A stretch of DNA of 64,000 nucleotides from VRUE01 sp963725085 (GTDB lineage Bacteria; Actinomycetota; Thermoleophilia; Solirubrobacterales; 70-9): positions 930,001-994,000 of the forward strand of contig CAVRXM010000005.1 in NCBI GenBank assembly GCA_963725085.1, written 5' to 3'. This document shows positions 25,785-33,567 of the stretch, piece after piece. A program made the position numbers and the translations under genes. Within the stretch, counting starts at the first letter, position 1. Each line of letters opens with the position of its first letter. Under the pieces are notes generated by a model. The model saw only the letters and a list, made by a program, of their open reading frames with translations. It had not been told where the DNA came from and did not search any database.

Positions 25785-27196
25785 GTATCGGTTCCGCCGA
25801 CGGTCATCGCCGCGATCCGGACGTGGCCCTGGCCGGTGCCGACGGGAACGCTCTGCCCGCCCTTGCCGCAGATCCCGGTCTTCATCCAGAAGTCGTTCCC
25901 GACCGCGTCGATCGACTCCAGCGCCTGCAGGCAATTGCCGATCAGGGTCGCGCCGCGGCAGGGCGCCGTGACCTTCCCTCCCTCGATCAGATACCCCTCG
26001 GAGACGCCGAAGACGAAGTCGCCGGTCGCCGGGTCGACCTGGCCGCCGGCGAAGGAGACGGCGTAGAAGCCGCTCTCGACCTCGCCGATCATCGCCTCGG
26101 GCTCGGCGTCGCCGGGCGCGATGTAGGTGTTGGTCATCCGCGGGATCGGGAGATGGCGGAAGCTCTGGCGGCGACCGTTCCCGGTCGAGGCGACGCCGTC
26201 GCGATCGGCCCGCAGCCGGTCGTAGAGGTAGGAGGTCAGCCGCCCCTCCTCGATCGCAAGGGTCTTCTGGGTCGGGGTCCCCTCGTCGTCGATCGCGTCG
26301 CTGCCCCACTCGTTCGGCATCCGGCCGTCGTCGTAGGCGCTCAGCAGCGGCTGGGCGACCCGCTCGCCGAGCTTGCCCTCGTAGACGCTGGCCCCCTTTT
26401 GGATGTGGTCGGCCTCGAGGCCGTGACCGGTCATCTCGTGGAAGAGGACGCCGCCGAACCCGCCGCCGACGACGACCGGCATCGAGCCGGTCGGCGCGGG
26501 GCGCGCGTCGAGCAGGGTCAGGGCCTTGCCGGCGGCGCTCGCCGCGATCTCGGCCGGGTCGTCGTCGAAGAGCTCGAAGCCGCGCTGGGCGCCGAGGGTT
26601 TCGGCCCCGGTCTCGACCCGATCGCCGCGGCGGGCGACGGCCTGGGCGGCGAGCCGGGTGCGGGTCCGGTCGTCGCCGCTCAGAAGGCCCTCCGAGTTGG
26701 CCACGGTCACCTCGCGACGGGCCTCGGCGTAGGAGGCGAGCAGCTGCGCGATCTCGCCGCCGGCCGCGCGCCCGCGCTCGTCGAGCTCGCGCAGGAGTCC
26801 GGCCTTGCGCTCGGCCGAGACGTCCTCAGGCCGGACCGCGATCCGGTGCGGCGTGCTCGCCACGGCCTGCAGCGGCCGCGGCTCGACCCTGTCGCCGCGC
26901 AGCGCGGCGGCCGCCTCATCGGCGGCGCGCTCGAGGTCGGCGGGGTCGAGCCCGTCGACGTGGGCGAAATAGGTGGTGCCGCCGCTCACGACCCTGACTC
27001 CGGCCCCCTCCTCGGCCCCCGACTGGACCGACTCGATCCGGGACTCGTCGATCGCCATCGAGAGCCCGCCGCGCCGTTCGGCGAAGAGCTCGGCGAACTC
27101 GCCGCCGGACGTGAGCGCCCGGGAGAGGACCCGCTCGGCGACGGCGGGCTCGAACAGCTCAGGCGCGGCGCTTTCGGCGAGATGTCCCCCCATCAA
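25781..27196 (-). CDS. tldD: TldD-family metalloprotease catalytic subunit
   Basis: 471 residues. The zinc-binding HEMTGHGLEAD (HExxxH) is present near residue 247, followed by QKGASVYEGKLGERVA and the C-terminal GKGGQSVPVGTGQGHVRIAAMTVGG, all standard in TldD. Forms the TldD/TldE protease with the next gene, coupled by an ATGA overlap. Its start overlaps the 3' end of the small hypothetical gene at 27193, itself lying in one of the dispersed repeats. Confidence 0.95.
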   Translation of the reverse strand: MMGGHLAESAAPELFEPAVAERVLSRALTSGGEFAELFAERRGGLSMAIDESRIESVQSGAEEGAGVRVVSGGTTYFAHVDGLDPADLERAADEAAAALRGDRVEPRPLQAVASTPHRIAVRPEDVSAERKAGLLRELDERGRAAGGEIAQLLASYAEARREVTVANSEGLLSGDDRTRTRLAAQAVARRGDRVETGAETLGAQRGFELFDDDPAEIAASAAGKALTLLDARPAPTGSMPVVVGGGFGGVLFHEMTGHGLEADHIQKGASVYEGKLGERVAQPLLSAYDDGRMPNEWGSDAIDDEGTPTQKTLAIEEGRLTSYLYDRLRADRDGVASTGNGRRQSFRHLPIPRMTNTYIAPGDAEPEAMIGEVESGFYAVSFAGGQVDPATGDFVFGVSEGYLIEGGKVTAPCRGATLIGNCLQALESIDAVGNDFWMKTGICGKGGQSVPVGTGQGHVRIAAMTVGGTDT

Positions 27197-27465
27197 TGGT
27201 CCCGCTTCGCTCGCTCGCGAGGAAACAGAGATGGACGCTCACTCGCTCCGCGCTCGCCGGCAACCTCGATCAGGCGCCCGGCGGCGACGAAGAGCTCGCC
27301 CGCCGCCTCGGCGTCGGCGGCGTGGTCGACGGCGCGCCCGCCGGGATAGTAGAGGCGCGCGAACGGGCGCCGCGAGACGCGGCGGCGGCGCATGTAGGCG
27401 GCGGCCTCGTCGGCGTAGCCGGAGACCCGGTCGAGCAGGACCCGGTGCGGCTTCGGCGGGGTCAC
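27193..27465 (-). CDS. Conserved-looking small protein of unknown function
   Basis: 90 residues from GTG 27465 (MTPPKPHRVLLDRVSGYADEA). It has a basic central region (YMRRRRVSRRPFARLYYPGG) and a helical C-terminal part. The last ~18 residues (GASERPSLFPRERAKRDH) are encoded by a copy of the dispersed repeat, so the original C-terminus may have been overwritten by repeat insertion. Start overlaps the roadblock gene stop (GTGA), which supports translation. I do not recognise a family. Confidence 0.6.
   Translation of the reverse strand: MTPPKPHRVLLDRVSGYADEAAAYMRRRRVSRRPFARLYYPGGRAVDHAADAEAAGELFVAAGRLIEVAGERGASERPSLFPRERAKRDH
27200..27256 (-). repeat. Dispersed ~60-bp intergenic repeat, copy A
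   Basis: Minus-strand copy: GAGCGCGGAGCGAG, then TGAGCGTCCATCTCTG, then TTTCCTCGCGAGCGAGC and GAAGCGGGA. It overlaps the end of the small gene at 27193 and the start of tldD. Four more copies lie at 27863, 27931, 33006 and 42640. Confidence 0.75.
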
Positions 27466-27842
27466 GCTAACCCGTTCCCGGTGGCGAGTTCGCGCAACAG
27501 CGCCCGCATGTCGAACAGGAGCAGCGAGGCCAGCGCGAAGCGCTCGGTGACGGCCACCGCGGCGAGGCCGGAATGCCGCAGGGCGAAAACCTCTCCCTGC
27601 TCGGTCCCGATGTGGATCTGTTCGGCCGGCTCCTCGTCGGCGCGGTCGGCGGCGGCGAACAGCGCCATCGCATCCTCGCGCCACCGGTTCGCGTCGCCGT
27701 CGGCGGCGAGGACGGCGCCGTCGGAGCCGATGATCGCGGCGCCGCGCAGGTCTGGCGACATCTCGTTCAGGAACGCGAGCGCGCGCTCGGCGGCCTCCTC
27801 GGTCGCCGCGTTCGCGGGGGGATTGGACACGTCGTCGGCCAC
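27462..27842 (-). CDS. Roadblock/LC7-domain protein
   Basis: About 126 residues from GTG 27842. The body (AERALAFLNEMSPDLRGAAI ... SDGAVLAADG ... ALRHSGLAAVAVTERFALASLLLFDMRALLREL) is a single roadblock/LC7 fold, found in small regulators of GTPases such as MglB. No Ras-like GTPase gene is nearby, so its partner is unknown. Start is uncertain: a TTG at 27851 and GTG 27830 are also in frame, and no ribosome site is clear. The stop overlaps the next gene. Confidence 0.75.
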   Translation of the reverse strand: MADDVSNPPANAATEEAAERALAFLNEMSPDLRGAAIIGSDGAVLAADGDANRWREDAMALFAAADRADEEPAEQIHIGTEQGEVFALRHSGLAAVAVTERFALASLLLFDMRALLRELATGNGLA

Positions 27843-27862
27843 GTCGGCCAAAATACCGCGCC

Positions 27863-27996
27863 ATGAGCGCGGAGCGAGCAAGCGTCCATCTCTGTCAGTG
27901 CGCGCGGCGAGCGAAGCGCGATCCGGTGCCATGCGCGGAGCGAGCAAGCGTCCATCTCTGTCAGTGCGCGCAGCGAGCGAAGCGCGATCGGCTGCC
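27863..27996 (+). repeat. Dispersed repeat, two tandem copies B and C
   Basis: Two head-to-tail units of 66-68 bp: 27863-27930 and 27931-27996. Each reads GCGGAGCGAGCAAGCG, TCCATCTCTGTCAGTG, CGCGC(G/A)GCGAGCG, AAGCGCGATC. The units differ at only a few positions. They fill the gap between the divergent roadblock gene and a small membrane protein. Copies A, D and E are related. Confidence 0.85.
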
Positions 27997-28146
27997 GTGA
28001 ACCTGGCCCGCGCCTCCTGGACCACGGTCGTCGTCGTCTGCGCGATTTCCGCGATCCTCCTCGCGGTCAGCAGCTACACCGGCTACGCGATCACGGTCGC
28101 CGCGGTCGGCATCGCCGCCGCGGTCAACCTCCTCCCCAATCCCTAG
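27997..28146 (+). CDS. Small membrane protein
   Basis: 49 residues from GTG 27997, directly after repeat copy C. Two hydrophobic stretches (TVVVVCAISAILLAVSS and TVAAVGIAAAVNLL) form a helical hairpin. No known family; the gene converges with the CDF transporter with a 4-base overlap. The start may lie further inside. Support is the clean hydrophobic pattern only. Confidence 0.45.
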   Translation: MNLARASWTTVVVVCAISAILLAVSSYTGYAITVAAVGIAAAVNLLPNP

Positions 28147-29045
28147 CCCGACCGGTACGGGCCACCTTGGTCTTCGCGAAGCGAGGTCTCCGGCTCGGCG
28201 TGGATCAGGACCTCGGCCCCGGGGATCGAGTCCTCGATCGCGGAGCGCATCTCGTGCGCCAGTTCGTGGGCGCGCTCGAGGCTGGTTCCCTGCCGGTACT
28301 GGACGTGGAGGTCGATGTAGCGGCGGGCACCGGCGCGACGGGCGCGGAGCTTGTGGTACCCGGCGACCTCCGCGGTACGGGCGGCGGCGATCGACGCCTC
28401 GATCCGGTCCATCTCCTCGTCCGGCAACGCTTCGTCGACCAGCACGCCCGAGGAGCGGCGGAGGATCCGCACTCCGGCGGCGACGATCGCGACGGCGACG
28501 ACGAGGGCGGTGATCGAGTCGAACGCGACGACCCCGGTGATCTGGACCAGCAGGAGGCCCGCGAGGACGCCGATTGAGGTCAGTGCATCGGCGCGCAGGT
28601 GCGCTGCATCGCCCTCGAGCGCCGGCGATTCGTGGGCCTCGGCCTGGCGCGAGAGCACTGTCGAGACCCCGAGGTTGGCAACTACCGAGAACCCCATGAC
28701 GGCGATCCCAACGCCGAGCCGTTCGACCTCGGCCCCGACGACCAGGCGGTGGGTCGCCTCGTAGACGATGATCCCCGCCCCGACCAGGATCAGCATTCCC
28801 TCGATGGTCGCCGCCAGGCTCTCGACCTTCTCGTGCCCGTAGGGGTGATCGGCGTCGGCGGGCTCGTCGGCTTTGCGGACGGAGACGAAGGCGACGACCG
28901 AAGCGATCAGATCGATCAGCGAGTGAACCGCCTCGGTCACGATCGCGATCGACCCGGTGATCGCGCCCGCCGCGAGCTTGATCGCGATCAGGAGCGCGTT
29001 CGACGCGATCGAGAGGCCCGCGGCGCCGCTTTTCGTCCGGATCAT
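28143..29045 (-). CDS. Cation diffusion facilitator (Zn2+/Fe2+/Co2+ efflux)
   Basis: 300 residues with six membrane helices. TM2 motif AVHSLIDLIAS, HPYGHEKVE after TM2, and TM5 HLRADALTSIGVL carry the HxxxD and DxxxD-type metal ligands. The C-terminal cytosolic domain (~205-300) is the usual ferredoxin-like metal sensor ending LIHAEPETS. It exports divalent cations against protons. It overlaps the rdgB stop by four bases (ATGA), so they are co-translated. Confidence 0.93.
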   Translation of the reverse strand: MIRTKSGAAGLSIASNALLIAIKLAAGAITGSIAIVTEAVHSLIDLIASVVAFVSVRKADEPADADHPYGHEKVESLAATIEGMLILVGAGIIVYEATHRLVVGAEVERLGVGIAVMGFSVVANLGVSTVLSRQAEAHESPALEGDAAHLRADALTSIGVLAGLLLVQITGVVAFDSITALVVAVAIVAAGVRILRRSSGVLVDEALPDEEMDRIEASIAAARTAEVAGYHKLRARRAGARRYIDLHVQYRQGTSLERAHELAHEMRSAIEDSIPGAEVLIHAEPETSLREDQGGPYRSG

Positions 29046-29635
29046 GGCCGCGGCCGGGCGACGGCGCCGAGATGCTCGGCGAGCAGCCGCGCGGCGATTC
29101 CCCGGTGGCTGATCTCGTTCTTCTCGGCCTGGCTCAGCTCGGACATCGTCCGTCCGTCGTCGGGGCCGGTCGCGTCGGGGACGAAGGCGGGGTCATAGCC
29201 GAATCCGCCCTCGCCCCGCGGCTCGTCGATCAGCGTCCCCTCGCATCGGGCTTCGAAGACCAGCTCGGTCCCGTCCTCTTCGACGAGCGCCAGCGCGCAG
29301 GTGTAGTAGGCGGCCCTGCTGCCTCCGGCAGCGGCAACGTCGCGAAGGAGCTTCTCGAGGTTCTCCTCGTCGGTCGCGCCGGCGCTGCCGTAACGGGCCG
29401 AGTGAACGCCGGGCCGGCCGCCGAGCGCGACCGCACCGATCCCCGAGTCGTCGGCGATCGCCGCCTTGCCGCTGCCGCGGTGGGCCGCGCGCGCCTTCTC
29501 GAGCGCGATCTCGGCATAGTCGGCACCGTCCTCGGGTGGCAGCTCGACCTCATCGGGCAACGGCTCGAGCTCGACCCCCGGCAGCAGTTCGCGCATCTCC
29601 CGCAGCTTGTGTTTGTTGCCGGTCGCGAATATCAA
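29042..29635 (-). CDS. rdgB: Non-canonical purine NTP pyrophosphatase (HAM1)
   Basis: 197 residues, family length. It starts MIFATGNKHKLREMRELL, has DSGIGAVALGGRPGVHSARYG and SHRGIAARLLAEHL near the end. It hydrolyses dITP, ITP and XTP to keep them out of DNA and RNA. It lies 15 bases after rph, the usual rph-rdgB pair, and overlaps the CDF transporter start. Confidence 0.96.
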   Translation of the reverse strand: MIFATGNKHKLREMRELLPGVELEPLPDEVELPPEDGADYAEIALEKARAAHRGSGKAAIADDSGIGAVALGGRPGVHSARYGSAGATDEENLEKLLRDVAAAGGSRAAYYTCALALVEEDGTELVFEARCEGTLIDEPRGEGGFGYDPAFVPDATGPDDGRTMSELSQAEKNEISHRGIAARLLAEHLGAVARPRP

Positions 29636-29650
29636 CCTATGCGCCCGCGC

Positions 29651-30379
29651 TCATTGCCCGGCGACCCGCTCCTGAACCTGGCGCAGCCGCGAGATCCCCA
29701 TCTCGGCGAGCCCGAGGAGCTCGTCGAGCGAGGCGCGGGAGAGCGGCGTCCGCTCGGCCGTCGCCTGCACCTCGACCAGGCCGCCGTCGCCGGTCATCAC
29801 GACATTGGCGTCGACCTCGGCCCTCGCGTCCTCGGAGTAGTCGAGGTCGCAGAGCGCCCGGCCGTCGACCATCCCAACGCTGACGGCGGCGACCGATCCG
29901 GTGAGCGGCATCTCGGCGATCTTCTTCTCGTCGAGCAGCTTCTGGAACGCGAGCCGCAGTGCGACGTAGCCCCCCGTGATCGCCGCGCAGCGGGTTCCGC
30001 CGTCGGCCTCGATCACGTCGCAATCGACGTAGACGCTCCGTTCGCCGAGCGCCCCGAAATCGACGACGACCCGCAGCGAGCGGCCGATCAGCCTTTGGAT
30101 CTCGACCCCGCGCCCGTCCTGCTTGCCGCGTGAGACGTCGCGCTGCTTGCGGTCGCCGGTCGACGCCGGCAGCATCGCGTACTCGGCGGTGACCCAGCCG
30201 CGGCCGCGACCCTGCATCCATTTCGGGACCGAGTCGTTGACCGAGGCGGTGCAGATCACCCGCGTTCCGCCCTGCGAGATCAGGGCCGAGCCGTCGGCCG
30301 TCCCGACGTAGCCGGGGTCGATCGTCACCGGGCGGATGTCGGCGGGCGCCCGGTCGTAGCTTCGCGATGCCGTTGCCAC
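29651..30379 (-). CDS. rph: Ribonuclease PH
   Basis: 242 residues. PDTP family blocks: GTRVICTASVNDSVP, GRGRGWVTAEYAMLP, RQRDVSRGKQDGRGVEIQRLIGRSLR and the phosphate site GGTRCAAITGGYVALRLA. It trims 3' ends of tRNA precursors with inorganic phosphate. Start ATG 30379; no close gene upstream, so this begins the rph-rdgB-CDF unit, with the pilin gene 31 bases upstream in the same orientation. Confidence 0.96.
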   Translation of the reverse strand: MATASRSYDRAPADIRPVTIDPGYVGTADGSALISQGGTRVICTASVNDSVPKWMQGRGRGWVTAEYAMLPASTGDRKQRDVSRGKQDGRGVEIQRLIGRSLRVVVDFGALGERSVYVDCDVIEADGGTRCAAITGGYVALRLAFQKLLDEKKIAEMPLTGSVAAVSVGMVDGRALCDLDYSEDARAEVDANVVMTGDGGLVEVQATAERTPLSRASLDELLGLAEMGISRLRQVQERVAGQ

Positions 30380-30410
30380 GCGGCGAGTCTTTCACGCGAG
30401 CCGCCCCAGG

Positions 30411-30659
30411 TCATTTGAAGCTGACTTTGTCGACCGCCTCCTTGATCTTGTCGACGATGACGCCGGCAAGCTCGGTCCCCTGTTTGCCGTTGAAGCCTTT
30501 CATCGCCGCGACCATCCCGACCATAAGCAGCGAGACGAGCAGGATCAGGCCGACGTACTCGACCGTCCCCTGCCCCCGCTCGCCCTCGGCAAGATCCTGT
30601 ATCCCGCGCAGTCGCCGCGCGATCGCGGCGTGTGCCCGTCCCATCAGCCTGTAGATCAT
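30411..30659 (-). CDS. Flp/Fap-type pilin subunit
   Basis: 82 residues from ATG 30659, with an excellent AAGGAGG 6 bases upstream. The N-terminus is basic (MIYRLMGRAHAAIARRLRGIQDL), followed by EGERGQGTVEYVGLILLVSLLMVGMVAAMKGF. A G/E pair before the membrane helix matches prepilin peptidase sites of the Flp family. No tad, cpa or peptidase gene is visible, so the rest of the machinery must be elsewhere. The upstream frame extends to 30761, but the ribosome site supports the shorter form. Confidence 0.8.
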   Translation of the reverse strand: MIYRLMGRAHAAIARRLRGIQDLAEGERGQGTVEYVGLILLVSLLMVGMVAAMKGFNGKQGTELAGVIVDKIKEAVDKVSFK

Positions 30660-30818
30660 CGAAACCTCCTTCTCGCTGGTTTCGGCGATCGTCCGCCGCC
30701 TCGCGTGACCGATCCAGACGCCGGTGTGCCGACTCGCGAGCGACCATGTGAAAAGACCCAAGCGCGGCCGCGAACTTCGACTCAGAGCTCGCCCGCTAGG
30801 CGGGGAAATCGCTAACCG

Positions 30819-31913
30819 TCAGTGCGCCCGGTGGCGATGCCTGCGGCCGTGGTGGTGGCGGTGGTGATGATGGTGGTGGTGATGCCGGGCACGGCCAGGT
30901 GACGAAGAGGGCGGCAAGGGTGATCCGGGATTCCCGTCGCCGTGTGGGATCGGCGATGCGGACCCAGGCTGCGTGGTGAAGGTTCGATCCACGCCGAACA
31001 AGGTCGGCGGTTCCCATTCGATCGTGTCTTCGGTCGACACCCGGCGCGCGACGAGAATCCGATAGTGGTAGACCGTTCCGGGCTGCAGGACCACACCTGC
31101 GTCGGCGAGCTCGAGACTGGCGTGGGAGGTCGCACTCGGTTGAAGCGTGTTGCCCGGGAGGAAGCCGATCGGCAGAGCCCCCGGGCCCTCCGGCCCGACG
31201 CAGGCCGAATAGCCCGGCTGCAGCGTCAGGGGGCAGAGGATTTCCGAGGGAAACTCGCCGGGGTCGGTCACGAGCTGGAATTGGTAGTAGGCGCCGGCCC
31301 CGGTTTCGTGCAGATTGACCTCGGCTTCGAGCGTCGCGTCGGTCGCCGTGACGTTCGATGCCGACTCGCTCTCGATCGAGGGCAGGGCCGGCGTCGTGAA
31401 CTGTTCGCTCGAACCGACAACCGCCGGAGGTTCCCATTCGGCCGCGTCTTCACTGAAGACCCGATCGGCGACGAGGACCCGGAAGTAGTAGGTCCTCCCT
31501 GGGCTGAGGCTCACCCCGGCGGTCGAGAGATCGAGGCTGATGGTGTGCGCTTCGTCGCCGGGAATCCACCGAAGCGGCAGGGCGCCGGAGTCCTGGGGGC
31601 CGACGCACACCGAGTAACCGGGTGGCGGCGACGTCGGACAGGCCAATTCGGTCGGCGCTTCCCCCGGGTCGAGCAGGAGCTGGAATTGGTAGAAGGCGCC
31701 CGCCGACGCGCCAGCGGGATCGATCTTCGCTTCGAGCGTCGCGCCCGTCGGGCTGATGTCGGAAACCGACTCGCTTTCGATCGTCGGTGCGGCCGCCGAG
31801 GCGGAGCTGACCCAGAGCAGGGTGCCACTCATTGCGGCAATCACGAGACACGACAATCGGTGGCGTCGAGATCGCCGCCCGTCCCTCGTTTGGCTCCCAC
31901 CGGACCTGGTCAT
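30819..31913 (-). CDS. Secreted protein with two tandem ~125-residue repeats and a His-rich tail
   Basis: 364 residues. A signal peptide (RRHRLSCLVIAAMSGTLLWVSSASA) is followed by two similar units, starting PTIESESVSDISPTGATLEA and PSIESESASNVTATDATLEA, each with a YQFQL strand, a pair of cysteines and a WEPP segment; they look like Fn3/Ig-like domains. The C-terminus has a Pro/Ser linker and then RHHHHHHHHRHHHGRRHRHRAH-type sequence: at least 15 histidines in about 24 residues. This tail could bind zinc, nickel or copper outside the cell. The function of the repeat domains is unknown. Four cysteines suggest disulfides. Confidence 0.75.
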   Translation of the reverse strand: MTRSGGSQTRDGRRSRRHRLSCLVIAAMSGTLLWVSSASAAAPTIESESVSDISPTGATLEAKIDPAGASAGAFYQFQLLLDPGEAPTELACPTSPPPGYSVCVGPQDSGALPLRWIPGDEAHTISLDLSTAGVSLSPGRTYYFRVLVADRVFSEDAAEWEPPAVVGSSEQFTTPALPSIESESASNVTATDATLEAEVNLHETGAGAYYQFQLVTDPGEFPSEILCPLTLQPGYSACVGPEGPGALPIGFLPGNTLQPSATSHASLELADAGVVLQPGTVYHYRILVARRVSTEDTIEWEPPTLFGVDRTFTTQPGSASPIPHGDGNPGSPLPPSSSPGRARHHHHHHHHRHHHGRRHRHRAH

Positions 31914-31994
31914 GGCATGGCTGCCCTCGCTCGCGGTCTTGACGCGAGGATAGCGAGCAGCAGGCGATCCGTCACGGGAAGGGGCCGGCCATCA

Positions 31995-32042
31995 CCAACC
32001 TCGACGACGCCTGCGGATCCAACCTCGACGACGCCTGCGGAT
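31995..32042 (+). repeat. 24-bp tandem repeat, two exact units
   Basis: CCAACCTCGACGACGCCTGC plus GGAT, repeated perfectly twice (31995-32018 and 32019-32042), just before the glycosyltransferase ATG at 32056. Recent duplication; may alter leader length. Confidence 0.9.
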
Positions 32043-32055
32043 ACCCTCAGCGCCG

Positions 32056-33009
32056 ATGCGGGTCCTCGTCGTGACCAACCTGATGCCCGACGCCTCTGCA
32101 CCGCAGCGTGGGCGCTGGGTCTTCGACCAGATCGACGAGATCCGCCGCGCCGGGGTCGAGGTCGACCTCTTCGGGTTCCCGCCCGGCCGCAACGAGTACG
32201 TACCCGCCACCAGGCGCCTCCGCCGCCTCCTGCGCGAGGAGAGCTTCGACCTCGTCCACGCCCACTACGGCCTCGCCGGCTGGTGCGCCAGGCTCGCCGG
32301 CGCGACGCCGCTGATGGTGACCTTCCACGGCACCGATGTCCGCCACCACGTCGTCGGGCCGATGTCGCGCCGGCTGGCCCGGCGGGCGGACCTCGTCGCC
32401 GCCGTCTCCCGCGCCCTCTTCTCCACCGAGCAGGGGCGGCCCGGCCTTCCCGCCGTCCCCGGCGCCGCGGTCATTCCCTGCGGGCCCGACCTCCGGCGCT
32501 TCCAGCCGATCCTGCGCGAGCGTGCCCGCACCGAGCTCGGGCTCGATCCCGGCGGCCGCTACCTTTTCTTCCCCGCCAACCCGGCCCGCGCCGAGAAGCG
32601 GGCCGACCGCGCCTTCGAACTGGCCGGGGCGGCCGGGGCCGAGCTCCTCACCGGCGGCGGGATCGACCCCGACCGGATGCCGACCTGGATCAACGCCGCC
32701 AACGCGGTCCTGGTCACCTCCGACAACGAGGGCTTCGGGATGACCTGCGTCGAGGCCCTCGCCTGCGACGTCCCGGTGCTCTCGACGCCGGTCGGGATCG
32801 CCCCGTTCGCGCTCGAGGGGATCGCCGGGGCTCTCTGCGCCCCTTTCGAAACCGCCACCTGGCTGGAGTGCCTCGCGCCGCTCCTCGACGCCGAGGACCC
32901 CCGCGTCGACGGTGCGAGAAGCGCCGCCTTGCTGTCGGCGGCGCGGATGGCGGAGCGGACGATCGTCGCCTACCGCGCCCTAATTGGTGACGATAGATTG
33001 GGACCGTGA
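32056..33009 (+). CDS. Glycosyltransferase family 4 protein
   Basis: 317 residues, shorter than the usual ~380. It has the GT-B fold: N-terminal MRVLVVTNLMPDASAPQRGRW (acceptor domain) and a C-terminal donor domain with DNEGFGMTCVEALACDVPVL holding the EX7E-type motif of GT4. The middle lacks about 40-60 residues relative to family members. It probably moves a sugar from a nucleotide sugar to cell-envelope glycans; the acceptor cannot be guessed. Start ATG 32056 follows the 24-bp tandem repeat. Confidence 0.85.
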   Translation: MRVLVVTNLMPDASAPQRGRWVFDQIDEIRRAGVEVDLFGFPPGRNEYVPATRRLRRLLREESFDLVHAHYGLAGWCARLAGATPLMVTFHGTDVRHHVVGPMSRRLARRADLVAAVSRALFSTEQGRPGLPAVPGAAVIPCGPDLRRFQPILRERARTELGLDPGGRYLFFPANPARAEKRADRAFELAGAAGAELLTGGGIDPDRMPTWINAANAVLVTSDNEGFGMTCVEALACDVPVLSTPVGIAPFALEGIAGALCAPFETATWLECLAPLLDAEDPRVDGARSAALLSAARMAERTIVAYRALIGDDRLGP

Positions 33010-33065
33010 GCGCGGCAGCGACCGAGCGTGCATATCTGTTTCTTCGCGAGGGAGCGAAGCGGGAG
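33006..33065 (+). repeat. Dispersed repeat, copy D
   Basis: GTGAGCGCGGCAGCGACC, GAGCGTGCATATCTGTTTC and TTCGCGAGGGAGCGAAGC, in the gap between the glycosyltransferase stop and the coiled-coil gene. A further GTGAGCGCGGAGCGGGAC follows at 33074 and is used as the start of that gene, so repeat and coding sequence are joined. Same family as copies A, B, C and E. Confidence 0.75.
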
Positions 33066-33073
33066 CCTGTGGT

Positions 33074-33547
33074 GTGAGCGCGGAGCGGGACCAGTCGGGC
33101 GGCGAGGGCCTCGGCGCCAGGGCCGATGAGGCCGAGCGCCGGCTTCAGAAGGCGTCCGAGGCAGCCGATGCCGCGCGCGAGCGGACCACGGCCGAGATCA
33201 GGTCGCTGGAAGCGGACCTCGAGACCGAGCGCCTCCGCGCCCAGGAGGAGCTGGAGAAGGCGCGGGCTCATCACGCCGACGAGCTCGAGCGGCTGCGCGC
33301 CTCCAACCAGCAGGAGATCGAGCGCGAGCGCGAGGCCAAGGAGCAGGCGATCACGGCCGCCGAGAGCCGGCTGACCGAAATCGAGTCCCAGGCCGAGGCT
33401 GCCGAGCGGCGCGTCGCCGAGGCCGAGCGCCGGGCGAGCGAATCGGCGGGCGCCGGTGGCGACGCCGACGCTCGTGCCCGCGAAGGCGCGGCCGCCTGGC
33501 TGCGGGGACAGATCGAGGCGATCCGCGAGGAGGCGAGGCGGAAATAG
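33074..33547 (+). CDS. Coiled-coil protein of unknown function
   Basis: 157 residues, almost entirely charged heptad-like sequence (KASEAADAARERTTAEIRS, EADLETERLRAQEELEKARA, and ERRVAEAERRASESA), so a long coiled coil. No membrane segment or signal. Start GTG 33074 begins GTGAGCGCGGAGCGG, similar to the dispersed repeat. Resembles structural or scaffold proteins such as DivIVA-like fragments, but no specific motif. It ends 21 bases before nadB. Confidence 0.7.
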   Translation: MSAERDQSGGEGLGARADEAERRLQKASEAADAARERTTAEIRSLEADLETERLRAQEELEKARAHHADELERLRASNQQEIEREREAKEQAITAAESRLTEIESQAEAAERRVAEAERRASESAGAGGDADARAREGAAAWLRGQIEAIREEARRK

Positions 33548-33567
33548 GCTCCGGCCGTGAGTTCGAC

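Noticed and set aside
27863..27996. CRISPR-like array
   Set aside because: Only two tandem units with no unique spacers; the same element occurs singly elsewhere, so it is a dispersed repeat.
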